From the NCBI RefSeq assembly GCF_009725235.1, contig NZ_WJFC01000045.1:1-64000 (forward strand): DNA of 64,000 nt, in the 5' to 3' direction. Of this stretch, positions 40,826 through 48,624 are shown one piece after another (positions within the stretch are counted from its first letter, which is position 1; every line of letters starts with the position of its first letter). A program made the position numbers and the translations under genes. This stretch comes from Scytonema sp. UIC 10036. GTDB taxonomy: Bacteria; Cyanobacteriota; Cyanobacteriia; Cyanobacteriales; Nostocaceae. The notes below the pieces were generated by a model. That model saw nothing but the letters and a program-made list of their open reading frames with translations. It made no database searches and was not told where the DNA came from.

Positions 40826-40966
40826 ATGTTTGATATTAATAAAGATGACAAACACTCTATGAGTGTAGATATTTGGAAGAATATAGACCCAGAAAAAATC
40901 AAGCAGAGGATTGACAAAATTTCTGCTAAGTTAGAAGCGGTTATACGTAAAAATAGCATATTGTAA
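40826..40966 (+). CDS. Putative 46-aa small protein
   Basis: ATG start with a weak TAGGTG upstream; charged and helical (MFDINKDDKHSMSVDIWKNI, then KIKQRIDKISAKLEAVIRKN), with amphipathic character in the second half. Too short for the usual size cut-off and no family recognised. Natural-looking amino-acid composition and a clean stop favour a real gene, but only weakly. Confidence 0.4.
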   Translation: MFDINKDDKHSMSVDIWKNIDPEKIKQRIDKISAKLEAVIRKNSIL

Positions 40967-41016
40967 GTTGGGCATTACAAATAAAGCTGTCCAGTCAAGA
41001 ATATTATTTTTTATAA

Positions 41017-41089
41017 GTAGGTTGGGTTGAGGAACGAAACCCAACATTTAATGAAATTGTTAGATGTTACTTCGTTATACCCAACCTAC
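41017..41089. repeat. GTAGGTTGGGT hairpin repeat (copy 1)
   Basis: GTAGGTTGGGT (41017-41027) and ACCCAACCTAC (41079-41089) flank AACGAAACCCAACATT. Related copies lie at 54979-55054 and 62724-62755. Non-coding. Confidence 0.8.
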
Positions 41090-41182
41090 ACAATACTAAA
41101 AATTACGTTCACTAGCCTACAGCAATGCCAAAGGCATACACGATCGCAATTTTTGGCAGAAAAGGCTGAAATAAATGGAGTG

Positions 41183-42586
41183 CTAATTTTTATCGATAGG
41201 TAAGCAGACTATAAAGCAGGTTTTCCCAGGTACGGACTCAACCAAAATAGCTCCATGATGACGATTTTCCACAATTCGTCTAGCAGTTTCCAAGCCCAGC
41301 CCTGACCCTTTACCTACGGCTTTAGTTGTAAAGAATGGCTCAAAGATACGGGATTGTATATCCGCAGGAATACCGCAACCAGAGTCGGTAATTTCAACTA
41401 GGATACGATGTCCCTTAGATAAAGTTTTGATTTCTAAAATCCCTTGACCGTTCATTGCGTCTATGGCGTTGTCGATAAGATTTGTCCAAACCTGGTTTAA
41501 TTCACTGCCATAAGCTGAGATTTTGGGAAGGGATGGATCGTAGCAACGCTTTACCGTAATACCTTCTTTTAGTTTGTGGGAGAACAACTGTAATGTATTC
41601 TCTATTCCTTCATGAACATCGATGATTTGTTGTGCGCCTCGGTCTAGATAGGAGTAGGATTTCATTGCATTTACCAATGTATCAATCCTTTCGGCTCCGC
41701 GCAATCCGCTACGTATCATAGATGTTACCTCAAATGATAGTGCTAGCCAGCGAATTCCCAAATCCCGTAGTTCTGTGGTCGTATTTCGCCAAGGTTGAAT
41801 CAGCTTCTCAAGAATCTCTATCTTGATACCTGCTGATGCTAGGGGTGTTGCTAGTTTCCACGCCTGCTCAACTCCATAGTTTTCCAGCCATTCTAAAAGT
41901 TCATCTTCGCGATCGCTTAACGTGATGGGGTCAACCAAATCGTTGACAATAGAATCGACTCCAGCATCTCTCACGTCTAGCCATTGCTGAGTATGTTCGG
42001 GGTCTGCACGTTGTTGTCCATAGATCAAGTTCATCCGCTCTAGTTCTCGTACTGCTGGAACCATTCCATTGAGCGATCGCACCAGGGCGGCGGCTGGGTT
42101 ATTGATTTCATGAGCTAATCCTGCTGCTAGAGTTCCCAATGCAGCCATCTTTTCACGAGTGCGAATAAAAGACTCCAAACCTCGCAAGCGTCGTTCAACG
42201 GTACGAAAGACAACTCGTTCAAAATCACGATATTCATGAAGCAGTGTGAGGAAGTCTGCCGCCGCCAGTTTATACAGCCTACAATCTATTATTGCTCGCA
42301 TAGTCACTGCCATCGGTTCTTCTGTCAACACTGGAACTTCTCCAAAAAAATTAGGAGCATTGTGCTGACCGATGGGCATTTCAACGCGATCGCTCACACG
42401 AGTAATGCTCATTCTTCCCTTAGCCAAGATAAACACGCCTGTGGTACTGTTAGGGTCACCTTCATGAATGAGCGTTTCTCCCTGAAGCAAATCGATAGGT
42501 TCGACGCGATCGCACACCCATTCCAATTGCTTTGGTGGAAGCTGTCGAAAGGCATCTAGTTTCAGTAAATCATCTACGCACAGCAT
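41183..42586 (-). CDS. Sensor histidine kinase with cyclic-nucleotide-binding domain
   Basis: 467 aa, soluble. An N-terminal cNMP-binding/Crp-type sensor domain (about 8-125; IHEGDPNSTTGVFIL, FFGEVPVL) lacks the phosphate-binding Arg-Ala pair of classical cAMP sites as far as I can see. Then a dimerisation/H-box region with H159 in GLAHEINNPAA, an unusually long helical insert (about 170-340) and the HATPase domain (N-box NLIDNAIDAM, GCGIP, GSGLGLE). The HEINNP-type H-box is the NtrB-like/HisKA_4 class. No receiver gene is adjacent. Confidence 0.87.
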   Translation of the reverse strand: MLCVDDLLKLDAFRQLPPKQLEWVCDRVEPIDLLQGETLIHEGDPNSTTGVFILAKGRMSITRVSDRVEMPIGQHNAPNFFGEVPVLTEEPMAVTMRAIIDCRLYKLAAADFLTLLHEYRDFERVVFRTVERRLRGLESFIRTREKMAALGTLAAGLAHEINNPAAALVRSLNGMVPAVRELERMNLIYGQQRADPEHTQQWLDVRDAGVDSIVNDLVDPITLSDREDELLEWLENYGVEQAWKLATPLASAGIKIEILEKLIQPWRNTTTELRDLGIRWLALSFEVTSMIRSGLRGAERIDTLVNAMKSYSYLDRGAQQIIDVHEGIENTLQLFSHKLKEGITVKRCYDPSLPKISAYGSELNQVWTNLIDNAIDAMNGQGILEIKTLSKGHRILVEITDSGCGIPADIQSRIFEPFFTTKAVGKGSGLGLETARRIVENRHHGAILVESVPGKTCFIVCLPIDKN

Positions 42587-42896
42587 AACAAGCTATCCCC
42601 CCGTTCATTAAGATGATTTGCCATCCAATACAGTCAACTGCCGCTCGGTTTGCAACCTTAACAAAAGACTCTATACCTCTTGTTATCATATAGCAAGTTA
42701 GGAGTTTGAAAGCAGTTTCAATGGTAAGGATGTGGGTGATTTATTACACATAAGACAACCTGAAGATATTCCGCAAAGAAAAACTAAAAAGTGTTCTAAA
42801 TTAGAGAAATCTTCAGAAGAGGCAGCTTAATCACGGGCTGGCTAAAATTGGAGGGGTTATATACCAGACCTATTTCCCAGACCTATTTCCCCTTCT
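42587..42896. other. Gene-free interval between divergent genes
   Basis: 310 bp. The only notable feature is a tandem CAGACCTATTTCCC (twice, about 42868-42894) directly before the GUN4-domain start. No clear promoter motif. Confidence 0.45.
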
Positions 42897-43673
42897 ATGT
42901 CAATGAATTGGCTGACCATCAGTATATTTTTTGTAGTATTAGTAACATTCTTCGTTGCCATACTACTGTCATCTCAACGGAAAAAGCACGATCGCTCTGT
43001 TAGCTCTGTTAGCATCCCCCGCAGAAGCGCTCGCGATGCAGCTAAGTTAAACCAGGAAAAACACCAACCTCAACAAGCAAGAAAACTGGAAGACAGCAGT
43101 GGAGATCTCCAGAAATTAGATGTTAGTCAAAGTAACACAAGAGATACAGATTTGCTTTCAGAGATGTCTTCTAGCGAGCAACTTCGACAAGAGCAAAAGG
43201 AATCAAAGTTAACCGCAACACTACAAGAACTCTTAGGATCTGGCAGATGGAAAAAAGCGGACAAAGAAACGCTCAGAATTATGCTCCAAGTAACAAATCG
43301 AGAAGAAAAAGGTTGGCTAGATGTAGCATCCATTCAAAACTTTCCCCAGCAAGAGTTACGCGCTATCGACCAACTTTGGGTAGAAGCTTCCAACGGTCGC
43401 TTTGGATTTAGCGTTCAACAGGAAATTTGGAAAAGTGTCGGTGGAAATTTAAACGCTAATGACAAAATTTACGAAGCATTTGGCGATCTTGTTGGATGGC
43501 GCGTGCATCAGAAGTGGATGCAAGTTAATGAGTTGTCCTTTAATCTTTCATCGCCAGTTGGGCATTTACCTGCTGTCGCTGTTAGGTTGGGTGGCTTGAG
43601 TTGGGGTATTGATGGTTTTTTATGGGAAAGGAGGGATGGCTATGTATTTCTCCTTTCTCAGAAAAACTGGTAA
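42897..43673 (+). CDS. Membrane-anchored GUN4-domain protein
   Basis: 258 aa. One N-terminal transmembrane helix (about 5-25) and a charged, Gln/Ser-rich linker (about 28-100) precede a GUN4 domain (about 105-240; WKKADKETLRIMLQ, GWLDVASIQNFPQQEL, IDQLWVEASNGRFGFSVQQ). GUN4 proteins bind Mg-protoporphyrin and stimulate Mg chelatase. Anchored and fused paralogues of unknown function are common in filamentous cyanobacteria, so this need not be the core chelatase cofactor. Not linked to the tetrapyrrole cluster at 29-33 kb. Confidence 0.87.
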   Translation: MSMNWLTISIFFVVLVTFFVAILLSSQRKKHDRSVSSVSIPRRSARDAAKLNQEKHQPQQARKLEDSSGDLQKLDVSQSNTRDTDLLSEMSSSEQLRQEQKESKLTATLQELLGSGRWKKADKETLRIMLQVTNREEKGWLDVASIQNFPQQELRAIDQLWVEASNGRFGFSVQQEIWKSVGGNLNANDKIYEAFGDLVGWRVHQKWMQVNELSFNLSSPVGHLPAVAVRLGGLSWGIDGFLWERRDGYVFLLSQKNW

Positions 43674-43784
43674 TTGGGGACACCTCAGTCAAGAGGGCGA
43701 TCTCCTGGCTTAGGCGTCCACCTCAAGTGAGTGCGATCTTATCGAAGTGGTTTACAAAATATATAAATATTTATCCATAAGTAT

Positions 43785-43925
43785 TTATGCAAACGCCTGT
43801 GCCAGTTGCGTAAGTCCCATCTTTTGTATGGAAAGCGCCACCGAAAGTAATAAATGGGTCAACACAATTGATTCAAAAAACCCGGAAGTTATCGCAAAAG
43901 CACACAGCATTATTGCCAGTAACAT
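43785..43925 (-). CDS. Possible small hydrophobic protein, 46 aa
   Basis: ATG at 43925, very hydrophobic (MLLAIMLCAFAITSGFF, then VLTHLLLSVALSIQ), ending GLTQLAQAFA. It could be a tiny membrane protein or the tail of a lost larger one: the frame extends a little upstream (YLPIV). An overlapping plus-strand frame looks less natural. The rest of 43674-44005 shows nothing else. Weak call. Confidence 0.25.
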   Translation of the reverse strand: MLLAIMLCAFAITSGFFESIVLTHLLLSVALSIQKMGLTQLAQAFA

Positions 43926-44005
43926 CACAATTGGCAGGTAACGCTTGCATTATAATCCCTCTGCTCTGGACGGTGATTGTTTGTTGAGTTAACAACAATT
44001 ATTTT

Positions 44006-44635
44006 CTAAATATTTGTAACGTATTCAGACAACTTACCAAGATCGTCAAATCTAACACTGCGCTCGTAAACCTGTGAAAAAAGATGATAACCAGTAGAGT
44101 CATGTTCTCTTAGCCATATCAAGCTTTTCTTTGGTCCCAAATACCATCGTCCGCGTAACTCGAAGTATATCTGTAATAAATCAATAGCAAGCCAGTAGCG
44201 CCGATATAAAGATTCAACATCTGAACTCTTCGCTCGCTCCAGCATTTTGTCAACCCACTGCTTTGTGTGCTGTTTTTCAGAAGAAGAAAGTGGCTTTGAA
44301 CCTTGCTCAATACGCTGCTGTAACTGTTTCAAAAAAGCTTCTCCATGCCCTTCACAATCGTAGAGACAGTAGCCATCTGCAACCCGTAATAACTCATCAC
44401 TAGAGGCTGACATTGCATCGGAACCATACACCCATGCATCAAGATAAAGTCCTTCAAACTCACGCGCATCCTGAATTGGTGTAGCACCTTCTACAAAGCA
44501 AACAACATCAATATCACTTGAAGGAGTACAATCCTCTCTAGCACGCGAACCATACAGAATGATGGTATGCGGCTTGTATTTTTCCTGCAAATCTATAACA
44601 ACTCTTGATAAAAGATCGTCCATTTTTTGATTCAC
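44006..44635 (-). CDS. MNT-type nucleotidyltransferase with helical C-terminal domain
   Basis: 209 aa. N-terminal minimal nucleotidyltransferase fold: G29-S30-R-A-R and D41-x-D43 (GSRAREDCTPSSDIDV) are the nucleotide and metal site. The C-terminal helical half (about 100-200) resembles HEPN-like/substrate-binding domains of aminoglycoside nucleotidyltransferase-like proteins. It could be a small-molecule or protein nucleotidyltransferase, or a fused MNT-HEPN toxin-antitoxin-like protein. No separate HEPN gene is adjacent. Confidence 0.8.
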   Translation of the reverse strand: MNQKMDDLLSRVVIDLQEKYKPHTIILYGSRAREDCTPSSDIDVVCFVEGATPIQDAREFEGLYLDAWVYGSDAMSASSDELLRVADGYCLYDCEGHGEAFLKQLQQRIEQGSKPLSSSEKQHTKQWVDKMLERAKSSDVESLYRRYWLAIDLLQIYFELRGRWYLGPKKSLIWLREHDSTGYHLFSQVYERSVRFDDLGKLSEYVTNI

Positions 44636-44839
44636 CTAGTTGGAACTTGATAAATCTTACCATTGCAATTCTCACTTTCACAAAAAAGTACACTTTTGGG
44701 TAAAAACTCGCTCTCCAATCCCCGAAGCGCTTTAATTTCACTTAATTGTACTATTAACTGCAATTTGATGTTGGGCAGCGTTGGCGATAACTAAGGGATG
44801 ATTGTACAGAAGTAAGGCTTTCATCAGAAAAATGGGTAG

Positions 44840-45235
44840 AAACCTCGTCCTTTTAGGACGACTTTATATTTTTGAACCATTACCGCCTTGGGGTGACTAA
44901 GTTCGGTGTACTTTTGTGCTGTACTTTCAATGGGACAGTTACCATCTCAAACCGTTTACCCTGTACGCATAATGGTTTTGCTCCGTAGAGCCTTCCCTTT
45001 CAGGAGTAATGTTAGCCTTGCCAAGGTTATTGGTCGGTACTTTTCGGACAGCACTGGCTTACCCCTTGTAAACCTGTTTAACCATCCAATTTCAGAGCTA
45101 CAAACTGGCAACGCATTTGTAGGTGAGACTTTAACTCTTGCCAATAACGTAGTCAGTTAAGACTTAAGCTGGTCAACTAACTAAAATTCCGAGGCACGAA
45201 GCCCCGTTACTTTAGTACGGGGTGCTGACTCCTCT
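44840..45235 (+). mobile_element. Decayed IS200/IS605-type element with terminal hairpins
   Basis: The left-end hairpin CGTCCT-TTT-AGGACG is at 44846-44860 after AAACCT. The right-end hairpin CCCCGT...ACGGGG is at 45202-45222, with outer GGCAC/GTGCT pairing. GAAGCCCCGT..ACGGGG hairpins are the usual right ends and guide-RNA 3' ends of cyanobacterial IS605/TnpB elements. The roughly 330 bp between has no intact transposase, only short frames. It lies in the gene-free 44636-45323 interval. Confidence 0.55.
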
Positions 45236-45323
45236 CACCCTTCAATCAGGAGCAAACGTACAGTGTTAATTGTGGAGTAATCAGTTTATCATAAGGCTTA
45301 AGTTAAAACAAAAGATAAATAAT

Positions 45324-46280
45324 ATGTCGTGGGTAGAACTAAGCCTCAACATCAAGCATGAGGCTGTTGATTGGGTTTGTACACTGCTAGCTGCGACCCG
45401 CTATACAGATGATATTTATGTGACTAAATATACTAACTTAGATGCGAACTTCCCAATTACTCCAGATATCACACAACCCCAATGGGCGTTTACAATCCGT
45501 CTCTACCTAGCTAGCGATGTATATATAGAAGAAATTGCTAATTCACTCTTATCCTTGCAACGGGCTGGACTATGTAGTCCTCTTCAAGAAGCTTTTGTGG
45601 AGAAAAAACCTCAGTTGGAAGGAATTAACCCCATTATTCACCGTATTGGGCAACGCTTTGTCGTCCTGACTCCCGAAACCCCTTATGAACCCACAGCCGA
45701 CGAAATTGTCTTGAGGCTCAAAACAAATCTTGCATTCGGTAGTGGTTTGCATCCGACAACCATTCTTAATCTGCGACTCCTCGAACGCCACGTAGTTCCT
45801 AAGATGAACGTTCTCGATCTTGGTTCTGGTTCGGGAATTTTGAGTGTTGCTATGGCAAAACTTGGAGCATACGTTTTGGCAGTAGATAACGACAGCATTG
45901 CCGTGCAATCAACTCAAGATGCTGTCCATCGTAATGGGGTAGAGAAACACGTCACGGTTATGAGAGGAAGCCTGGGACGTGGTAGTGAACTGGGGCATTG
46001 GATGGGCGGTACTATTGATAATGTGTCTGCTATCGAGGAAACACAAACTTTTGACCTAATTACCGCTAATATTCTAGCACGGATACACATTACCCTTGCC
46101 CCAGATTTTCAGCGAGCTTTGCGTCGGGATAGCACGCGATCGGGTTTGTTGATTGCGTCGGGTTTTGATACCGACTATGAGGATGCAGTGACTGCAACCT
46201 TTACAGAAGTCGGATTTGAAGCGATCGACAAGGAACAATTGGATGAATGGGTTGCAATTGCCTATCACCTAAAAGAATAG
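45324..46280 (+). CDS. Ribosomal protein L11 methyltransferase-like (PrmA family)
   Basis: 318 aa from ATG 45324 (MSWVELSLNI), the family-like start; 18 extra codons upstream look unconserved. A class I SAM-dependent methyltransferase: FGSGLHPTTILNLRLLE (the PrmA pre-motif), motif I VLDLGSGSGILSVAMA, then AVDNDSIAVQ and DLITANILARI (N-I-L-A catalytic loop). The sequence between the last two is longer than in standard PrmA (insert SLGRGSELGHWMGG). Likely methylates L11 or another protein. Monocistronic. Confidence 0.85.
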   Translation: MSWVELSLNIKHEAVDWVCTLLAATRYTDDIYVTKYTNLDANFPITPDITQPQWAFTIRLYLASDVYIEEIANSLLSLQRAGLCSPLQEAFVEKKPQLEGINPIIHRIGQRFVVLTPETPYEPTADEIVLRLKTNLAFGSGLHPTTILNLRLLERHVVPKMNVLDLGSGSGILSVAMAKLGAYVLAVDNDSIAVQSTQDAVHRNGVEKHVTVMRGSLGRGSELGHWMGGTIDNVSAIEETQTFDLITANILARIHITLAPDFQRALRRDSTRSGLLIASGFDTDYEDAVTATFTEVGFEAIDKEQLDEWVAIAYHLKE

Positions 46281-46307
46281 TTTTGCCCTCATTAATCACT
46301 CAGATCG

Positions 46308-46337
46308 CCTTGTTCCCAGGTTCTACCTGGGAACGAG
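46308..46337. repeat. Dispersed CCCAGG repeat, minimal copy (copy 6)
   Basis: TTCCCAGG-TTCTA-CCTGGGAA with an ACGAG tail, between the convergent PrmA-like and CHAT genes. Confidence 0.75.
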
Positions 46338-46355
46338 AGAAGAGAGAGGGTCAAA

Positions 46356-48290
46356 TTAATATTTTGATTTCATATATTCAACTCCCGGTGCCAAAACTTT
46401 TTGCCAAGCTTTCCCAATCAATTCTTTATAATCATCATTTTCCTGACACAAAGGATCGAATTCAATGACTGTATTAATCAAAGCATTGACGAAGTCTGTA
46501 TATAAATTTTTGGGAATATCATGCTTGGTATGACTGTGCATTTCAGCAATACGGCTGAGAACATTGGGTTCTTCTTGCTCGTTTTCCTTGGGGAATCGCT
46601 CAATATGTTCATAATAAGCAAATAATAAAACAATAGCTTCTTTTAGTTGCTGATGTTGATGATTCCAACGCCCTTGAGCTTCAAGAGAAAGAAACTTTTG
46701 TGCAGCATGAGGACAAAATTGTGTCAAAAATTTATGATAGAAAGTTTTGAAAAACTTTTTATCAAAATCTGCATCACTCGTACACCTTGCATAACTTTCC
46801 TTTGCAGTGTTCAAATAAACACTGACACCACGAATGATGTTTAACGCATCCTGAAGTGTTTCATAACGATTTGCTGGATCGCGTGATGTCATCTTAAGAA
46901 TGGCTTTTTCAAAGATAGTAGGACATCCATGACATTTGTCTGTTATTGATATGAGAGACTTAAATGCTTTATTCCCATTTCTCTTTAAGTCTTTAATATC
47001 CTTAAGAGTAGGTGGTAATTCACCGGTAAGAAGTTCATATGCTAAAAGACCGAGACTGTATTGATCGGATTGGTCGGGCGTAGAAGAATCGATTGCTACT
47101 TTACTAAAATTTTCAGGAAGTAAGTACGCTAAATCTTCTAAAATGGATTGCTTTCCATAACTTTTTGACTTCCGGTCAAGTTCTTCTAAAATTCGGTTAG
47201 GAGAAAAATCTTTACACAAGTCTAAGGGCGAGATAAAAGGCTCATATTCATTATCCTTACAAAGAAGCATAATCGTTGATGGCTTGATATTCCCATAAAT
47301 ATTTTTTAATTCTCTGGCTCGAACAAGTGCATCTCCAATCTTTAAAATGAGTTTGCTAACTACATTAAATGGTAATTTACCTTTATCTGTTAACGTTTGA
47401 CGGATGGTTTCCCCATCAATAAATTGCAAGATGCAGTAATGAGGTTTTGTGTCTAAATACGCATCATAAATAGTAATAAAATTGGCTTCATCGGAAATCT
47501 GAACTGCCTTTCTAAGACTTTCATCAAAATCTGCTTGTAAATCTTCACGATTTAAAACTTTTATAGCTACATCACGTTCTAACGTGCGATCGTATGCTTT
47601 ATATACTGGAGCAATACTACTTTTAATAAGTTTTCCTAATATTTGATATCTTGGCTCTATAAGTTTATTGAGTTCAATTAATGAGATATCCTCTAAGTTA
47701 TCTTTGTTGATTATTGAAGGATTAATTTTCAATATTGGAGCTTCGTTTTCTCTTAAATCAATGAGTCGATTGCGGGCTAAATTAAAGGCATCTTTTATAC
47801 TTTCTCCACTTCCTATAGCGTCATAAAATGTGACAGCAAAATTCTTGGCTGCTCTGTCTCCAATAGACTGATGCATACCAATCACATAATTAACGTATTC
47901 ACTGATAGCATTAGCTTGTACTTCTGAGTAACAAGCATTTAATACCACACACTCTACACCCTTAGTAGCAAATTCCTTAAACAAACCAGCAAGCTCATCT
48001 GCTCGCAACAATACTGGTTGTCCCATATCATCTTCTAACACGATTCCATTTTCCCCAGATCCATGTCCGCAAAAGTGAACAATTTGGGGTTGATAATCTA
48101 GAAGGGCTCGATAAAAATCCTCAGTCCTCACAGCCAACTTCATTTGCAGTTTAAACTGCTCGCGCTTGTTTGCACGTCGCAATCCCTCGTCAATTTCCCT
48201 GACTTCTTCACTCAAGCCTTCTAGCCAAGATGTACCTCTTGGATTGGCAGATAGTATTAAAATTGTTTGAACGGATACGTTGTTGCTCAT
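46356..48290 (-). CDS. CHAT protease - pseudokinase - globin fusion protein
   Basis: 644 aa, cytoplasmic. An N-terminal CHAT caspase-like domain (about 1-195) has H76 (CGHGSGENG) and C120 (VLNACYS) as the His-Cys dyad. A Ser/Thr kinase-like domain (about 212-485) keeps VAIK K244, but the catalytic-loop HRD Asp is N334 (YGNIKPST) and DFG is LDL (356-358), so it is probably a pseudokinase. The last about 145 residues (500-644) read as a globin: helical, RIAEMHSHTKHDIPKNLY with H587 at the F8 spacing, then a G/H-helix pair with the KAW motif (627-629). A heme- or gas-gated protease switch is inferred. Monocistronic. Confidence 0.75.
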   Translation of the reverse strand: MSNNVSVQTILILSANPRGTSWLEGLSEEVREIDEGLRRANKREQFKLQMKLAVRTEDFYRALLDYQPQIVHFCGHGSGENGIVLEDDMGQPVLLRADELAGLFKEFATKGVECVVLNACYSEVQANAISEYVNYVIGMHQSIGDRAAKNFAVTFYDAIGSGESIKDAFNLARNRLIDLRENEAPILKINPSIINKDNLEDISLIELNKLIEPRYQILGKLIKSSIAPVYKAYDRTLERDVAIKVLNREDLQADFDESLRKAVQISDEANFITIYDAYLDTKPHYCILQFIDGETIRQTLTDKGKLPFNVVSKLILKIGDALVRARELKNIYGNIKPSTIMLLCKDNEYEPFISPLDLCKDFSPNRILEELDRKSKSYGKQSILEDLAYLLPENFSKVAIDSSTPDQSDQYSLGLLAYELLTGELPPTLKDIKDLKRNGNKAFKSLISITDKCHGCPTIFEKAILKMTSRDPANRYETLQDALNIIRGVSVYLNTAKESYARCTSDADFDKKFFKTFYHKFLTQFCPHAAQKFLSLEAQGRWNHQHQQLKEAIVLLFAYYEHIERFPKENEQEEPNVLSRIAEMHSHTKHDIPKNLYTDFVNALINTVIEFDPLCQENDDYKELIGKAWQKVLAPGVEYMKSKY

Positions 48291-48624
48291 AAGAAAGCAG
48301 AGTTAAAAGTGTTTTTAGCAAAAAGTTTATTTAAGCTTAAAGAATCACTACAAGTAGTGACGGTATGTTTTCGGTTATGTTGCCAAAATCGACTACAAGT
48401 AAAAACCGAGGCTGTATTGCTAAAACTATAGGGATGATTGTTATAAAGTAGCGAACATTGATTTTGAATATGGTTATATTTCTTGGCAGCGATGGGTGCA
48501 ATTTGCTTTTATCTTTAAAATTGCAATTATAGACGTATTTAGGGGATTTTACTCAGGTTGCTATTTAAAAGGATGGTTATTTTGGGATAGCACATAAGAT
48601 CTATAAAACCAATTAAATTTAACT
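48291..48624. promoter_or_regulatory. Divergent promoter region with a 16-bp palindrome
   Basis: TCACTAC-AA-GTAGTGA (48345-48360) is a perfect 7-bp inverted repeat 55 bp upstream of the CHAT gene. A partial echo (GACTACAAGTA, about 48391-48401) lies further up. It could be an operator for the CHAT protein or the divergent TPR gene. Otherwise the 334-bp interval shows no feature. Confidence 0.4.

Noticed and set aside
43747..43941. Plus-strand 64-codon frame from a GTG
   Set aside because: Overlaps a more natural-looking hydrophobic minus-strand frame; neither is strong, so only the latter is listed at low confidence.
44906..45160. 84-codon plus-strand frame
   Set aside because: Lies within the decayed IS605-like element and matches no complete transposase domain; treated as part of the relic.
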